A DNA stretch of 64,000 nt from Streptomyces chartreusis NRRL 3882 (GCF_900236475.1 NZ_LT963352.1:6452001-6516000), one strand, 5' to 3'. Numbered from the stretch's first letter, positions 23,893 to 32,568 are shown. A program made the numbers and translations. Notes: generated by a model from the sequence alone, not told the origin.

Positions 23893-24342
23893 ATGCGGCT
23901 GCTGCGCTCCACCGACCTGGCCCTGCGGGTCCTGATGCGGCTCGCCGTCGCCGGCGAGTCGACTCCGACGACCCGGGACGTCGCCGCCGGCATGGACGTG
24001 CCGTACACCCACCTGGCGAAGGTCGTCGCCGAGCTCCAGCACATGGGCCTGCTGACCGCCCGTCGCGGGCGCGGCGGCGGCCTCAACCTCACCGAGCAGG
24101 GCCGCACGGCGTCGGTGGGCGCCGTGGTGCGCGCCTTCGAGGGCGACGGCGACGTCGTCGACTGCGAGGGCCCCACGCCCTGCCCCCTGAACTCCGCCTG
24201 CCGCCTGCGCGGCGCGCTGCGCCGGGCCCAGGAGGCGTTCTTCGCCTCCCTGGACCCGATCACGGTGACGGACATCGCGGCGGAACCGACCGGGGCGCTG
24301 CTGCTGGGGATCTCGCGGGCGGCCGGTACTCCCGGCCCTTAG
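23893..24342 (+). CDS. nsrR: Rrf2 family nitric oxide sensor NsrR, 149 aa
   Basis: Iron-sulfur transcription repressor that releases DNA when its cluster reacts with nitric oxide. Winged helix: TRDVAAGMDVPYTHLAKVVAEL then the wing RRGRGGGLNL. Three cluster Cys are at about 91, 97 and 103 (VDCEGPTPCPLNSACRL), and Asp8 in RSTDLALRVL is the fourth ligand position known from Streptomyces NsrR. It converges on hmp, the flavohaemoglobin gene, whose promoter carries a clear NsrR box. ATG at 23893. The TAG stop lies inside the left arm of the shared terminator. Confidence 0.93.
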   Translation: MRLLRSTDLALRVLMRLAVAGESTPTTRDVAAGMDVPYTHLAKVVAELQHMGLLTARRGRGGGLNLTEQGRTASVGAVVRAFEGDGDVVDCEGPTPCPLNSACRLRGALRRAQEAFFASLDPITVTDIAAEPTGALLLGISRAAGTPGP

Positions 24343-24398
24343 GGGGCTTCTGATGGATCTTCGCCTTCTTCCACGGAGATCCATCAGAAGCCCCCTAA
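24339..24398. terminator. Shared nsrR-hmp bidirectional terminator containing both stop codons
   Basis: A perfect 22-bp inverted repeat: 24339-24360 (beginning TTAGGGGGCTTCTGATGG) and 24377-24398, loop 16 bases. The TAG stop of nsrR is 24340-24342 and the TAG stop of hmp is 24395-24397 on the other strand, so both stop codons lie in the stem arms. Confidence 0.9.
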
Positions 24399-25582
24399 GC
24401 CTGCCCCGCCAGCCACAGGTCCGGCCCGAACACCTCGTAGTGGATGTCGGCCGGTGCCACGCCCTTGCCGATCAGCTGGGCCCGTACCGCCCGCATGAAG
24501 GGCAGCGGTCCGCACAGGTACGCGCGCGTGCCCCGCTCGACCGGAACCTCGGCGAGGTCGACCAGGCCGGAGCGGGTGCCCGCCGGGGCGTCCCGCTCGT
24601 ACCAGAAGTGGACGGCCGCCGCGGGCAGCTTGGCGGCGTAGGCCTCGTGGTCGGTGCGCAGGGCGTGGGTGGCGGGTGAGCGGTCGCCGTGCACGACGGT
24701 GACCGGGGCGCGGTGCCCCGAGCCCGCCAGGTGGGCCAGCATCGCGGTCATGGGGGTCACGCCGATGCCCGCCGAGGCCAGCAGCAGCGGGGTGTCGGGG
24801 CCGGCGTCCAGGACGAGGTCGCCGTAGGGCTCGGACAGCTCCAGGACGTCACCCACCTCCACGCGCGCGTGGAGGTGGTTCGAGACCTCGCCGTCGGGGG
24901 CGCCCTCGCCGTGCACGCGCTTCACGCTGATCTGCCTCAGGTCCGGGGCGGGCGCCCCGGAGAGGCTGTACTGCCGTATCTGGCGGGCGCCGTCCGGGAG
25001 GGCCACGCGGACGGAGACGTACTGGCCCGCGAGGAAGTCCCGCACCGGACCGCCGCCCGCGGGCCGCAGCCGGAACGTGGCGACGTCGTCGGTCTCGGCG
25101 ACGCGCTCGACGACCTCCCAGGCCCGCCAGGCGTGTCCGCCCCGCTCTTCCCGGAGCCGCTTCTCGACGGCGATGAGGGCGTTCGCCATCAGCCAGTAGA
25201 CCTCGTCCCAGGCGGCGGCGACCTCGGGCGTGACGGCGTCGCCGAGCACGCCGGCGATGGCGGTGAACAGGTGCTCGTGGACGATGTCGTACTGCTCGGG
25301 CGTGATGCCGAGGGAGGCGTGCTTGTGGGCGATGCGGTGCAGCATCGCGTCCGGCCGCTGTTCCGGGTGGTCCAGCAGGTGCGTCGCGAAGGCGGCGACG
25401 GATCCGGCGAGCGCCTGGCGCTGCGTGCCGGCGGCCTGGTTGCCCCGGTTGAACAGGTCGTTCAGCAGCTCGGGGTGGGCCGTGAACAGCCCGGCGTAGA
25501 AGCGCTCGGTGATCGTGCCGAGGGCCGCGCCGACGGCAGGGAGGGTGGCGCGGACGGTGGCGGCGGACTGCTCGGACAGCAT
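24395..25582 (-). CDS. hmp: Flavohaemoglobin, nitric oxide dioxygenase, 395 aa
   Basis: Converts nitric oxide to nitrate with O2 and NAD(P)H in the cytosol. Globin domain residues 1 to about 140: proximal His in HRIAHKHASLGI, with the distal region Tyr/Gln in ITERFYAGLF and NRGNQAAGTQRQAL. FAD domain: GQYVSVRV and the RxYS motif IRQYSLSG. NAD domain: LLLASAGIGVTPMTAMLAHL and YLCGPLPFMRAVR, ending HYEVFGPDLWLAGQA. ATG at 25582 with GAGGAG. The NsrR box is 39 bases upstream, so expression should be induced by nitric oxide. Confidence 0.95.
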   Translation of the reverse strand: MLSEQSAATVRATLPAVGAALGTITERFYAGLFTAHPELLNDLFNRGNQAAGTQRQALAGSVAAFATHLLDHPEQRPDAMLHRIAHKHASLGITPEQYDIVHEHLFTAIAGVLGDAVTPEVAAAWDEVYWLMANALIAVEKRLREERGGHAWRAWEVVERVAETDDVATFRLRPAGGGPVRDFLAGQYVSVRVALPDGARQIRQYSLSGAPAPDLRQISVKRVHGEGAPDGEVSNHLHARVEVGDVLELSEPYGDLVLDAGPDTPLLLASAGIGVTPMTAMLAHLAGSGHRAPVTVVHGDRSPATHALRTDHEAYAAKLPAAAVHFWYERDAPAGTRSGLVDLAEVPVERGTRAYLCGPLPFMRAVRAQLIGKGVAPADIHYEVFGPDLWLAGQA

Positions 25583-25621
25583 CGGGACTCCTCGGGACTC
25601 GACTGCCGCGCACGGTATTTA

Positions 25622-25644
25622 AAGTTGCATCTGAAATGCAAATT
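25622..25644 (-). promoter_or_regulatory. NsrR box of hmp
   Basis: An 11-1-11 inverted repeat: AAGTTGCATCT, a central G, and AAATGCAAATT. Nine of eleven positions are symmetric and it fits the NsrR consensus (half site like AANNTGCATNT). It is an AT-rich island in GC-rich DNA, 39 bases from the hmp start. Confidence 0.85.
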
Positions 25645-25878
25645 AAGAGGGTGGGGTGCCGGTGGGGACCGGCCGTTACGGATGTCGGTGCGAGCAGGCA
25701 CTATGGGCGGAAGAGCAGTTCACCCGCCGTACGTGAGGCGTTCGGTCCCGGGCCGGCCGGGCGATCATGGTGCGCAACGCGTACGAAATGGTGGTGTGGT
25801 GGGATGCTCAGGTGCCCGACCGCCTCCCGTGGTACGGAAGAGAAGGCGGCCTGACCAGCAAGGATGGGGAAGCGGAAG

Positions 25879-27240
25879 ATGGACAAGCAGCAGGAGTTCG
25901 TGCTCCGGACGTTGGAGGAGCGCGACATCCGGTTCGTACGCCTGTGGTTCACGGACGTGCTGGGCTTCCTCAAGTCCGTCGCCGTGGCCCCGGCCGAACT
26001 GGAACAGGCCTTCGACGAGGGCATCGGCTTCGACGGCTCCGCCATCGAGGGCTTCGCCCGGGTCTACGAGTCCGACATGATCGCCAAGCCGGACCCGTCG
26101 ACCTTCCAGATCCTGCCCTGGCGCGCGGAGGCCCCGGGCACGGCCCGGATGTTCTGCGACATCCTCATGCCGGACGGCTCCCCGTCCTTCGCCGACCCGC
26201 GCTACGTGCTCAAGCGCGCCCTGGCCCGCGCCTCCGACCTGGGCTTCACGTTCTACACGCACCCGGAGATCGAGTTCTTCCTGCTGAAGGACCGGCCGCT
26301 GGACGGCAGCCGTCCGACGCCCGCCGACAACTCCGGCTACTTCGACCACACCCCGACCAACGTCGGCATGGACTTCCGCCGCCAGGCGATCACCATGCTG
26401 GAGTCGATGGGCATCTCCGTCGAGTTCTCGCACCACGAGGGCGCGCCGGGCCAGCAGGAGATCGACCTGCGCTACGCCGACGCGCTCTCCACGGCCGACA
26501 ACGTCATGACGTTCCGCCTGGTCATGAAGCAGGTGGCGCTGGAGCAGGGCGTGCAGGCCACGTTCATGCCGAAGCCGTTCTCCGAGCACCCCGGCAGCGG
26601 CATGCACACGCACCTCTCCCTCTTCGAGGGCGACCGCAACGCCTTCTACGAGTCGGGCTCGGAGTACCAGCTCTCGAAGGTGGGCCGCTCCTTCATCGCC
26701 GGCCTGCTGCGGCACGCGGCGGAGATCTCCGCGGTCACCAACCAGTGGGTGAACTCCTACAAGCGCATCTGGGGCGGCGCGGAGCGCACGGCGGGCGCGG
26801 GCGGCGAGGCCCCGTCGTACATCTGCTGGGGCCACAACAACCGCTCGGCGCTGGTCCGCGTCCCGATGTACAAGCCCGGCAAGACGGGCTCGGCCCGCGT
26901 CGAGGTCCGCTCCCTGGACTCCGGCGCCAACCCCTACCTGTCCTACGCCGTCCTCCTGGCCGCCGGCCTGAAGGGCATCGAGGAGGGCTACGAGCTCCCG
27001 CCGGGCGCCGAGGACGACGTCTGGGCCCTCTCCGACGCGGAGCGCCGCGCGATGGGCATCGAGCCGCTCCCCCAGAACCTCGGCGAGGCCCTGACCCTGA
27101 TGGAGCGCAGCGACCTGGTCGCCGAGACCCTCGGCGAGCACGTCTTCGACTTCTTCCTGCGCAACAAGCGGCAGGAGTGGGAGGAGTACCGCTCGGAGGT
27201 CACGGCGTTCGAGCTGCGGAAGAACCTGCCGGCGCTGTAA
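25879..27240 (+). CDS. glnA2: Glutamine synthetase-like ligase, probable gamma-glutamylpolyamine synthetase GlnA2, 453 aa
   Basis: Belongs to the GSI-alpha-like group. Starts MDKQQEFVLRTLEERDIRFV. Active-site elements: GFDGSAIEGFA (substrate loop, where true GSI has DGSSI), THPEIEFFLL (metal Glu), FMPKPFSEHPGSGMHTH (His/Gly loop), NNRSALVRVP, and RVEVRSLDSGANPYL. In S. coelicolor the SCO2241 protein of this type glutamylates polyamines rather than ammonia; I infer the same role here from position and sequence. Tyr371 in EGYELPPGAEDD aligns with the adenylylation tyrosine of GSI, and glnE lies nearby. ATG at 25879 is used because GGGGAAG precedes it; an ATG at 25864 has poor spacing. Confidence 0.88.
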   Translation: MDKQQEFVLRTLEERDIRFVRLWFTDVLGFLKSVAVAPAELEQAFDEGIGFDGSAIEGFARVYESDMIAKPDPSTFQILPWRAEAPGTARMFCDILMPDGSPSFADPRYVLKRALARASDLGFTFYTHPEIEFFLLKDRPLDGSRPTPADNSGYFDHTPTNVGMDFRRQAITMLESMGISVEFSHHEGAPGQQEIDLRYADALSTADNVMTFRLVMKQVALEQGVQATFMPKPFSEHPGSGMHTHLSLFEGDRNAFYESGSEYQLSKVGRSFIAGLLRHAAEISAVTNQWVNSYKRIWGGAERTAGAGGEAPSYICWGHNNRSALVRVPMYKPGKTGSARVEVRSLDSGANPYLSYAVLLAAGLKGIEEGYELPPGAEDDVWALSDAERRAMGIEPLPQNLGEALTLMERSDLVAETLGEHVFDFFLRNKRQEWEEYRSEVTAFELRKNLPAL

Positions 27241-27269
27241 GCCCTGTCGGGTTTCCCGCTGGGGCGGGG

Positions 27270-27302
27270 CCGAGGCCGGCGGTCGTGGACCGTCGGCCTC
27301 GG
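27270..27302. terminator. glnA2 terminator (bidirectional)
   Basis: CCGAGGCCGGCGGT (27270-27283) pairs with ACCGTCGGCCTCGG (27289-27302) with one wobble; five-base loop. It separates convergent genes. Confidence 0.8.
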
Positions 27303-27314
27303 TACACCGCGCCC

Positions 27315-27737
27315 CTACGCTTGCGCGGCCTCCGCCAGCACCCGCCGCAGCTCCGCCACCTCCGGTTCCAGTCGCTCGACGCACGAGTCCAGGTACTCGT
27401 TGCCGGCCGCCGTGCCTCGGGACAGCCACAACCGGTGGTAGGTGTCGATCTCGTTGAACAGCCTGCCGATGGCGAACGGCATGTCGATCATCTTCACGCC
27501 GCCCGGCCGGCTCGTCACCGCTGCCGCGTCCGCGAACAGCAGGTCGCCGTTGTCACGGATCACCTCCAGCACCGTCCGCAGGGCGGTGTCGACGACGCCC
27601 CACCGGACGGGCCCGTCGGCTCCGGGTGGGGGCGCGGCCGGGAGCATCGGCAGCAGGCGTGCGGCCAGGGTCCGTTCCCCGTCGCTCACCGACCACTCGC
27701 CCTCCAGCCCGATCTCGGGCAAGTCGACGTAGACCAT
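27315..27737 (-). CDS. Hypothetical protein, 140 aa
   Basis: I do not recognise the family. It begins MVYVDLPEIGLEGEWSVSDG, is predicted soluble, mixed alpha/beta, with a helical C-terminus (VERLEPEVAELRRVLAEAA). KMIDMPFAIGRLFNEIDTYHRLWL is the most conserved-looking stretch. It lies between glnA2 (convergent) and the VOC protein gene (same strand, 42 bases upstream) and may share its transcript. High third-position GC supports coding. Function unknown. Confidence 0.65.
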   Translation of the reverse strand: MVYVDLPEIGLEGEWSVSDGERTLAARLLPMLPAAPPPGADGPVRWGVVDTALRTVLEVIRDNGDLLFADAAAVTSRPGGVKMIDMPFAIGRLFNEIDTYHRLWLSRGTAAGNEYLDSCVERLEPEVAELRRVLAEAAQA

Positions 27738-27779
27738 GCCGGCGAGCGTAGGGGGACCGGCCGGGACCCCTCCCGGGGA

Positions 27780-28229
27780 TCAGCCCTCCTGCTGCCGCTT
27801 CAGCTTCGCCAGCAGCTCGTGCAGCGGCTCCGTCGCCCGCCGCCGGTACTCCTGGACCGCCCAGCCGTTGCCGTCCGGGTCCTGGAAGTGCATGAACGTG
27901 GCGCCGTCGTCGGGGGCGTACTGGACCGGTTCCGAGACGTCGAGGCCGCGTTCGACGAGTTCCGCGTGGGCCGCCTTGATGTCGGCGACGCACAGCTGCA
28001 GGCCCTGGTAGGAGCCGGGGGCCGGGGTGGGGCCGGGGGTCATCTCCCAGATCGAGTCGCCCAGGGCGATCGAACAGCCGGAGCCTGGAGGCGTCAGCTG
28101 GACGATCCGCATCCCGGGCATGACCTCCTGGTCGATGTCCACGTGGAAGCCGACCTTGTCCCGGTAGAAGTCCCGGGCGCGGTCGATGTCGGTCACGGGC
28201 AGCGGGATGACTTCGAGCGTGAAGTCCAT
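27780..28229 (-). CDS. VOC family (glyoxalase/bleomycin-resistance-like) protein, 149 aa
   Basis: Single vicinal-oxygen-chelate domain: EVIPLPVTDIDRARDFYRDK opens a beta-alpha-beta-beta-beta module, and LQLCVADIKAAHAELVERG begins the second; FMHFQDPDGNGWAVQEY carries the final metal-ligand Glu. Metal ligands could be His/Glu at these ends. GAAGGAGTC precedes the ATG. Followed by the 140-residue protein gene and preceded by the PPOX-like gene 22 bases upstream, so the three may form an operon. The substrate is unknown. Confidence 0.85.
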   Translation of the reverse strand: MDFTLEVIPLPVTDIDRARDFYRDKVGFHVDIDQEVMPGMRIVQLTPPGSGCSIALGDSIWEMTPGPTPAPGSYQGLQLCVADIKAAHAELVERGLDVSEPVQYAPDDGATFMHFQDPDGNGWAVQEYRRRATEPLHELLAKLKRQQEG

Positions 28230-28251
28230 GGCGTGACTCCTTCGTCAGGCA

Positions 28252-28767
28252 TCAGGCGAACCGCCACCTCGTCTGGCTGAACGGCTCTCCCTTACCGAAG
28301 CCGAAAACCGTCCGTGGCGCCACCGAGTAGACGGCCGCGTGTCCCGCGCCGTGGTGGAAATAGCCCTCCCGTACCTCGTAGTGCCAGAAACTGCCGTACT
28401 TCGCCTCCCACGCGGCGGCCAGTTCGCGTAGCCGCCCGTCGTCGGTCACGCGCGTCGCCTCGCCCTCGACCACCAGGTCGTAGCCCTCGTTCCAGGTGTT
28501 CGTGCCGGTGGTCAGCACGACGTGCGGATTCCCGGCGAGGTTCCTGGCCTTGCGTTCCTCCGGGCCCGTGCAGAAGTGCAGGGCGCCGTCCGACCAGACC
28601 GCCGGCAGCGGGGTGACGTGCGGGCGGCCGTCGGGGCGCACCGTCGTGATCCAGAACAGTTCGGCGGCCGTGAGCCGCGCCTCGGCCTCCGGCCAGTCGG
28701 TCGCGGTGGCCCTCTCGTCGCTGTAGCGGCGGTCCAGACGGGTTTCCTCGGGGTGCGTGGTGGTCAT
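28252..28767 (-). CDS. Pyridoxamine 5'-phosphate oxidase-like (FMN/F420 split-barrel) protein, 171 aa
   Basis: Flavin or F420-binding split beta-barrel: TAAELFWITTVRPDGRPHVTPL is the first barrel segment with the phosphate-binding RPH.TPL; ALHFCTGPEERKARNLAGNPHVVLTTG follows, then DLVVEGEATRV. C-terminus YSVAPRTVFGFGKGEPFSQTRWRF contains a typical 'P..V.GF....ft.TRWRF' end. GGGAGGACGCTC precedes the ATG. It is divergent from glnE across 148 bases. Substrate unknown; an F420-dependent reductase is a fair alternative given the F420 reductase elsewhere in the window. Confidence 0.87.
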   Translation of the reverse strand: MTTTHPEETRLDRRYSDERATATDWPEAEARLTAAELFWITTVRPDGRPHVTPLPAVWSDGALHFCTGPEERKARNLAGNPHVVLTTGTNTWNEGYDLVVEGEATRVTDDGRLRELAAAWEAKYGSFWHYEVREGYFHHGAGHAAVYSVAPRTVFGFGKGEPFSQTRWRFA

Positions 28768-28915
28768 GAGCGTCCTCCCGGCCTTGTGGCTTCACAGGTG
28801 CAGACCCCGTCCGCCCACCGAACTCATCGGAGCTTCCCCCGGGCTCTGCGGTTAGGCTCAAGCCGTACGACCTTGATCCGATGCAGGTCCGAGGAAGAGT
28901 GTGAGGGAGGCCCGG

Positions 28916-31900
28916 ATGACGGCGGCGCCGGGGCGCAGGAGCAGTACCTTCACGCGGCTGCTGCGGCACGGCTTCACCGACGCCTCCGCCGCCGAGCGGC
29001 TCCTGGACAGCGCCGAGCTCGCGCCCCTGCGCGACGACCCGGTGCTGCTGGACGCCCTGGGCGCGACCGCCGACCCCGATCTCGCGCTGCTCGGACTGGT
29101 CCGGCTGCTGGAGGCCCAGCCGGAGCCCGGCGCCCGCCGGGAGCTGCTCGACACGCTGATCTCGTCCAAGCCGCTGCGCGACCGCCTGCTCGGTGTGCTC
29201 GGCGCCTCCACCGCCCTCGCCGACCACCTCACCCGGCACCCGGACGACTGGCAGGCGCTCGTCATGTACGAGGCGCACGACCTGCACCCCGGGGTGGAGG
29301 AGTTCGAGGCCGGTCTCGCGGAGGCGACCGACCCCGTCTCGCTGCGCGTCGCCTACCGGCGCTGCCTGCTGTCCATCGCCGCACGGGACGTGTGCGGCAC
29401 CACCGGTGTCGCCGAGTCCGCCGCCGAGCTCGCCGACCTGGCCACCGCCACGCTGCGGGCCGCCCTCCGTCTCGCCGGGGAGGCCGCGCCCGAGGACGTC
29501 GCCCTGTGCCGGCTCGCCGTCATCGCGATGGGCAAGTGCGGCGGCCACGAGCTGAACTACGTCTCCGACGTGGACGTCATCTTCGTCGGCGAGGCCGTCG
29601 AGGGAGCCGACGAGACCAAGGCCGTCCGCGCCGCGACCCGGCTCGCCTCGCACATGATGCGGATCTGCTCGGAGACGACGGTCGAGGGGTCCATCTGGCC
29701 CGTGGACGCCAACCTCCGGCCCGAGGGCAGGAACGGTCCGCTCGTGCGGACCCTCTCCAGCCACCTCGCCTACTACCAGCGCTGGGCCAAGACCTGGGAG
29801 TTCCAGGCCCTGCTCAAGGCCCGGCCGGTGGCCGGCGACCTCGACCTCGGCGAGGAGTACGTCGCCGCCGTCCAGCCCCTGGTGTGGAAGGCCGCCGAGC
29901 GCGAGAACTTCGTCCCCGACGTGCAGAAGATGCGCCGCCGGGTCGTGGAGAACATCCCCGTCGCCGAGGTCGACCGCCAGCTGAAGCTGGGCCCGGGCGG
30001 CCTCAGGGACGTCGAGTTCGCCGTGCAGCTGCTCCAGCTGGTGCACGGCCGGACCGACACCTCGCTGCGCAGCGGCACCACCCTCGACGCGCTGAAGGCC
30101 CTCGCCGCCGGCGGGTACGTCGGCCGGGCCGACGCCGCCCAGCTCGACGAGGCCTACCGCTTCCTGCGCTCCATGGAGCACCGGATCCAGCTGTTCCGGC
30201 TACGGCGCACCCACCTCGTGCCCGAGGACGAGGCCGAGCTGCGCCGCATCGGCCGCTCCCTCGGCCTGCGCACCGACCCGGTCGCCGAGCTGCTTCGCGA
30301 GTGGAAGCGGCACGCAGGCGTCGTACGCCGGCTGCACGAGAAGCTGTTCTACCGGCCGCTGCTCGACGCGGTCGCCCAACTCGCCACCGGCGAGGCCCGG
30401 TTGAGCGCCGAGGCGGCCCGGGAGCGCATGGTCGCCCTCGGTTACGCCGACCCGGCCTCCGCCCTGCGCCACCTGGAGGCACTGGCGTCGGGCGTCACCC
30501 GCAAGGCCGCCATCCAGCGCACCCTGCTGCCCGTCCTGCTGGGCTGGTTCGCCGACTCGGCCGACCCGGACGCGGGTCTGCTCAACTTCCGCAAGGTGTC
30601 GGACGCGCTCGGCAAGACGCCCTGGTACCTGCGGCTGCTGCGGGACGAGGGCGCCGCCGCGCAGAACCTCGCCCGCGTACTGTCCGCCGGCCGGCTCGCG
30701 CCCGACCTGCTGATGCGCGCTCCGGAGGCGGTGGCGCTCCTCGGCGACGGGGACGGCGGCGGCCTCGAACCGCGCTCCCGGGCCCATCTGGAGCAGGAGA
30801 TACTCGCCGCCGTGAACCGGGCCGACGGCGCCGCCCAGGCGGTCACGGCCGCCCGCGGGGTGCGCCGCCGCGAGCTGTTCCGGACGGCCGCCGCCGACAT
30901 CGTCGGCTCCTACGGCACCGAGGAGCAGGCCGCCGAGGCCGACCCGGGCGCCCTGGTGGACCGGGTCGGCGGCGCGGTGTCGGACCTGACGGCCGCGACC
31001 CTCGCCGGCACGCTCCGCGCGGTCGTGCGCGACGGGTGGGGGGACAGCCTGCCCACCCGGTTCGCGATCATAGGGATGGGACGCTTCGGCGGACACGAAC
31101 TGGGCTACGGCTCCGACGCGGACGTGCTGTTCGTGCACGAGCCGCGCGACGGCGTCGACGAGCGGGAGGCCTCCCAGGCCGCCAACAAGGTCGTCTCCGA
31201 GATGCGCCGGCTGCTCCAGATCCCCAGCGCCGACCCGCCCCTGCTCATCGATGCGGACCTGCGCCCGGAGGGCAAGTCGGGCCCGCTCGTGCGGACCCTC
31301 ACGTCGTACGAGGCGTATTACCGCCGGTGGGCCCTGACCTGGGAGTCGCACGCGCTGCTGCGGGCCGAACCCGTCGCCGGGGACGAGGACCTGGGCCGCC
31401 GGTTCATCGAGCTGATCGACCCGCTGCGCTACCCGGCGGACGGACTCGCCGACGAGGCCGTGCGCGAGATCCGGCGGCTGAAGGCCCGTATGGAGTCCGA
31501 GCGGCTGCCGCGGGGTGCCGATCCCAAGCTGCACGCCAAGCTCGGGCCGGGCGGTCTGTCCGACGTGGAGTGGACGGTGCAGCTGCTGCAACTGCGGCAC
31601 GGCGCGGCCGAGCCGGGCCTGCGCACGACCCGGACGCGTCAGGCCCTGGCCGCCGCCCGTACGGCCGGTCTCATCACGGACGAGGACGCGGCGATCCTGG
31701 ACGAGGCCTGGGTCCTCGCGACCCGCGTGCGCAACGCGGTCATGCTGGTGCGCGGCCGGGCGGGCGACACGTTCCCCACGGAGCCCCGTGAACTCGCCGC
31801 CGTCGGCCGCTACCTGGGCTACGGACCCGGCCATGCCGGCGACATGCTCGACGCGTACCGGCGGACGGCCCGCAGGGCCCGGGCCGTGGTGGACGAGCTG

Positions 31901-31924
31901 TTCTACGGGTCGGCGGAGCGCTAG
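28916..31924 (+). CDS. glnE: Bifunctional glutamine synthetase adenylyltransferase/deadenylylase GlnE, 1002 aa
   Basis: Adds AMP to, and removes it from, the regulatory Tyr of type I glutamine synthetase. Two nucleotidyltransferase domains are seen: GKCGGHELNYVSDVDVIF near residue 206 (N-terminal, deadenylylating) and GMGRFGGHELGYGSDADVLF near 720 (C-terminal, adenylylating). Each is followed by the helical GlnD-type UTase segment (KLGPGGLRDVEFAVQLLQL; KLGPGGLSDVEWTVQLLQL). ATG at 28916 has GGGAGG six bases upstream; a GTG at 28901 is possible. The stop overlaps the convergent TetR gene stop by four bases. Confidence 0.95.
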   Translation: MTAAPGRRSSTFTRLLRHGFTDASAAERLLDSAELAPLRDDPVLLDALGATADPDLALLGLVRLLEAQPEPGARRELLDTLISSKPLRDRLLGVLGASTALADHLTRHPDDWQALVMYEAHDLHPGVEEFEAGLAEATDPVSLRVAYRRCLLSIAARDVCGTTGVAESAAELADLATATLRAALRLAGEAAPEDVALCRLAVIAMGKCGGHELNYVSDVDVIFVGEAVEGADETKAVRAATRLASHMMRICSETTVEGSIWPVDANLRPEGRNGPLVRTLSSHLAYYQRWAKTWEFQALLKARPVAGDLDLGEEYVAAVQPLVWKAAERENFVPDVQKMRRRVVENIPVAEVDRQLKLGPGGLRDVEFAVQLLQLVHGRTDTSLRSGTTLDALKALAAGGYVGRADAAQLDEAYRFLRSMEHRIQLFRLRRTHLVPEDEAELRRIGRSLGLRTDPVAELLREWKRHAGVVRRLHEKLFYRPLLDAVAQLATGEARLSAEAARERMVALGYADPASALRHLEALASGVTRKAAIQRTLLPVLLGWFADSADPDAGLLNFRKVSDALGKTPWYLRLLRDEGAAAQNLARVLSAGRLAPDLLMRAPEAVALLGDGDGGGLEPRSRAHLEQEILAAVNRADGAAQAVTAARGVRRRELFRTAAADIVGSYGTEEQAAEADPGALVDRVGGAVSDLTAATLAGTLRAVVRDGWGDSLPTRFAIIGMGRFGGHELGYGSDADVLFVHEPRDGVDEREASQAANKVVSEMRRLLQIPSADPPLLIDADLRPEGKSGPLVRTLTSYEAYYRRWALTWESHALLRAEPVAGDEDLGRRFIELIDPLRYPADGLADEAVREIRRLKARMESERLPRGADPKLHAKLGPGGLSDVEWTVQLLQLRHGAAEPGLRTTRTRQALAAARTAGLITDEDAAILDEAWVLATRVRNAVMLVRGRAGDTFPTEPRELAAVGRYLGYGPGHAGDMLDAYRRTARRARAVVDELFYGSAER

Positions 31925-32568
31925 GGGGCTACGGGCCCGCCCCCCGCCCCCTGGCCCCGGCCCGTACCGGCCCGCACCTCCCTCGCGTGGTTCATGAGGC
32001 CCGTCAGCCCCACCTCGAACGCCCGGTCCGCCCGGCCCTCGGTCGCCGCCGACAGTGCCTCGGCCAGCCGTGGGGTCGGTGCCGAGGCGGTCAGTTCCCA
32101 CATCGTCTCGGGGGCCGCGAGGTCCAGGGCCGAGCCGAGGACCAGGTTCTCCAGGGCGGTGATCAGGGGCATCACATCGGCCGGGGCGAAGCCCGCGTCG
32201 AGCAGCAGCGTCACCGCCCGCTCGTACTGCTCCAGCACGCGCGGGGCCCGCACGGGGGACGTCATCAGCAGCGGGATCGCCTTGGGATGCGCGGCGAACG
32301 CGGCGCGGTAGGAGCGGGCCCAGGCCTCCAGGGCCGTGTCCCAGGGACGCAGATCCAGGGTCGCCGGGTCGATCGCCGCCGCCACCCGCTCGCGCAGCAA
32401 CTCCACGATGCCGTCCCGGCCGTCCACGTGGTGGTACACCGAGCCGGTCTGCGCGCCCAGCCGCTTGGCCACCTGCGGCACGCTGAAGTCGCCGCGCTCG
32501 TCGACGATTTCGAGCGCCGTCGTCGCGATGCGCTCGCGGTCGAGGAGCGGTGTGCGCGGCCGTCCCAT
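31921..32568 (-). CDS. TetR family regulator (TetR_C tetracycline-repressor-like), 215 aa
   Basis: N-terminus MGRPRTPLLDRERIATTALE, then FSVPQVAKRLGAQTGSVYHHV, a TetR helix-turn-helix. The ligand-binding domain has WARSYRAAFAAHPKAIPLLM and MPLITALENLVLGSALD. Ends in a Gly-rich tail. It is divergent from the permease-amidohydrolase pair, with an inverted repeat in the 169-base spacer, so it probably controls that pair. The stop (TAG) and the glnE stop share the palindrome CTAG, giving a four-base tail-to-tail overlap. Start ATG at 32568 has AGGGGGA upstream. Confidence 0.88.
   Translation of the reverse strand: MGRPRTPLLDRERIATTALEIVDERGDFSVPQVAKRLGAQTGSVYHHVDGRDGIVELLRERVAAAIDPATLDLRPWDTALEAWARSYRAAFAAHPKAIPLLMTSPVRAPRVLEQYERAVTLLLDAGFAPADVMPLITALENLVLGSALDLAAPETMWELTASAPTPRLAEALSAATEGRADRAFEVGLTGLMNHAREVRAGTGRGQGAGGGPVAP

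Noticed and set aside
25583..28915. GlnR boxes near glnA2 or glnE
   Set aside because: I looked for gTnAc-n6-GaAAc patterns in these spacers and saw none convincing.
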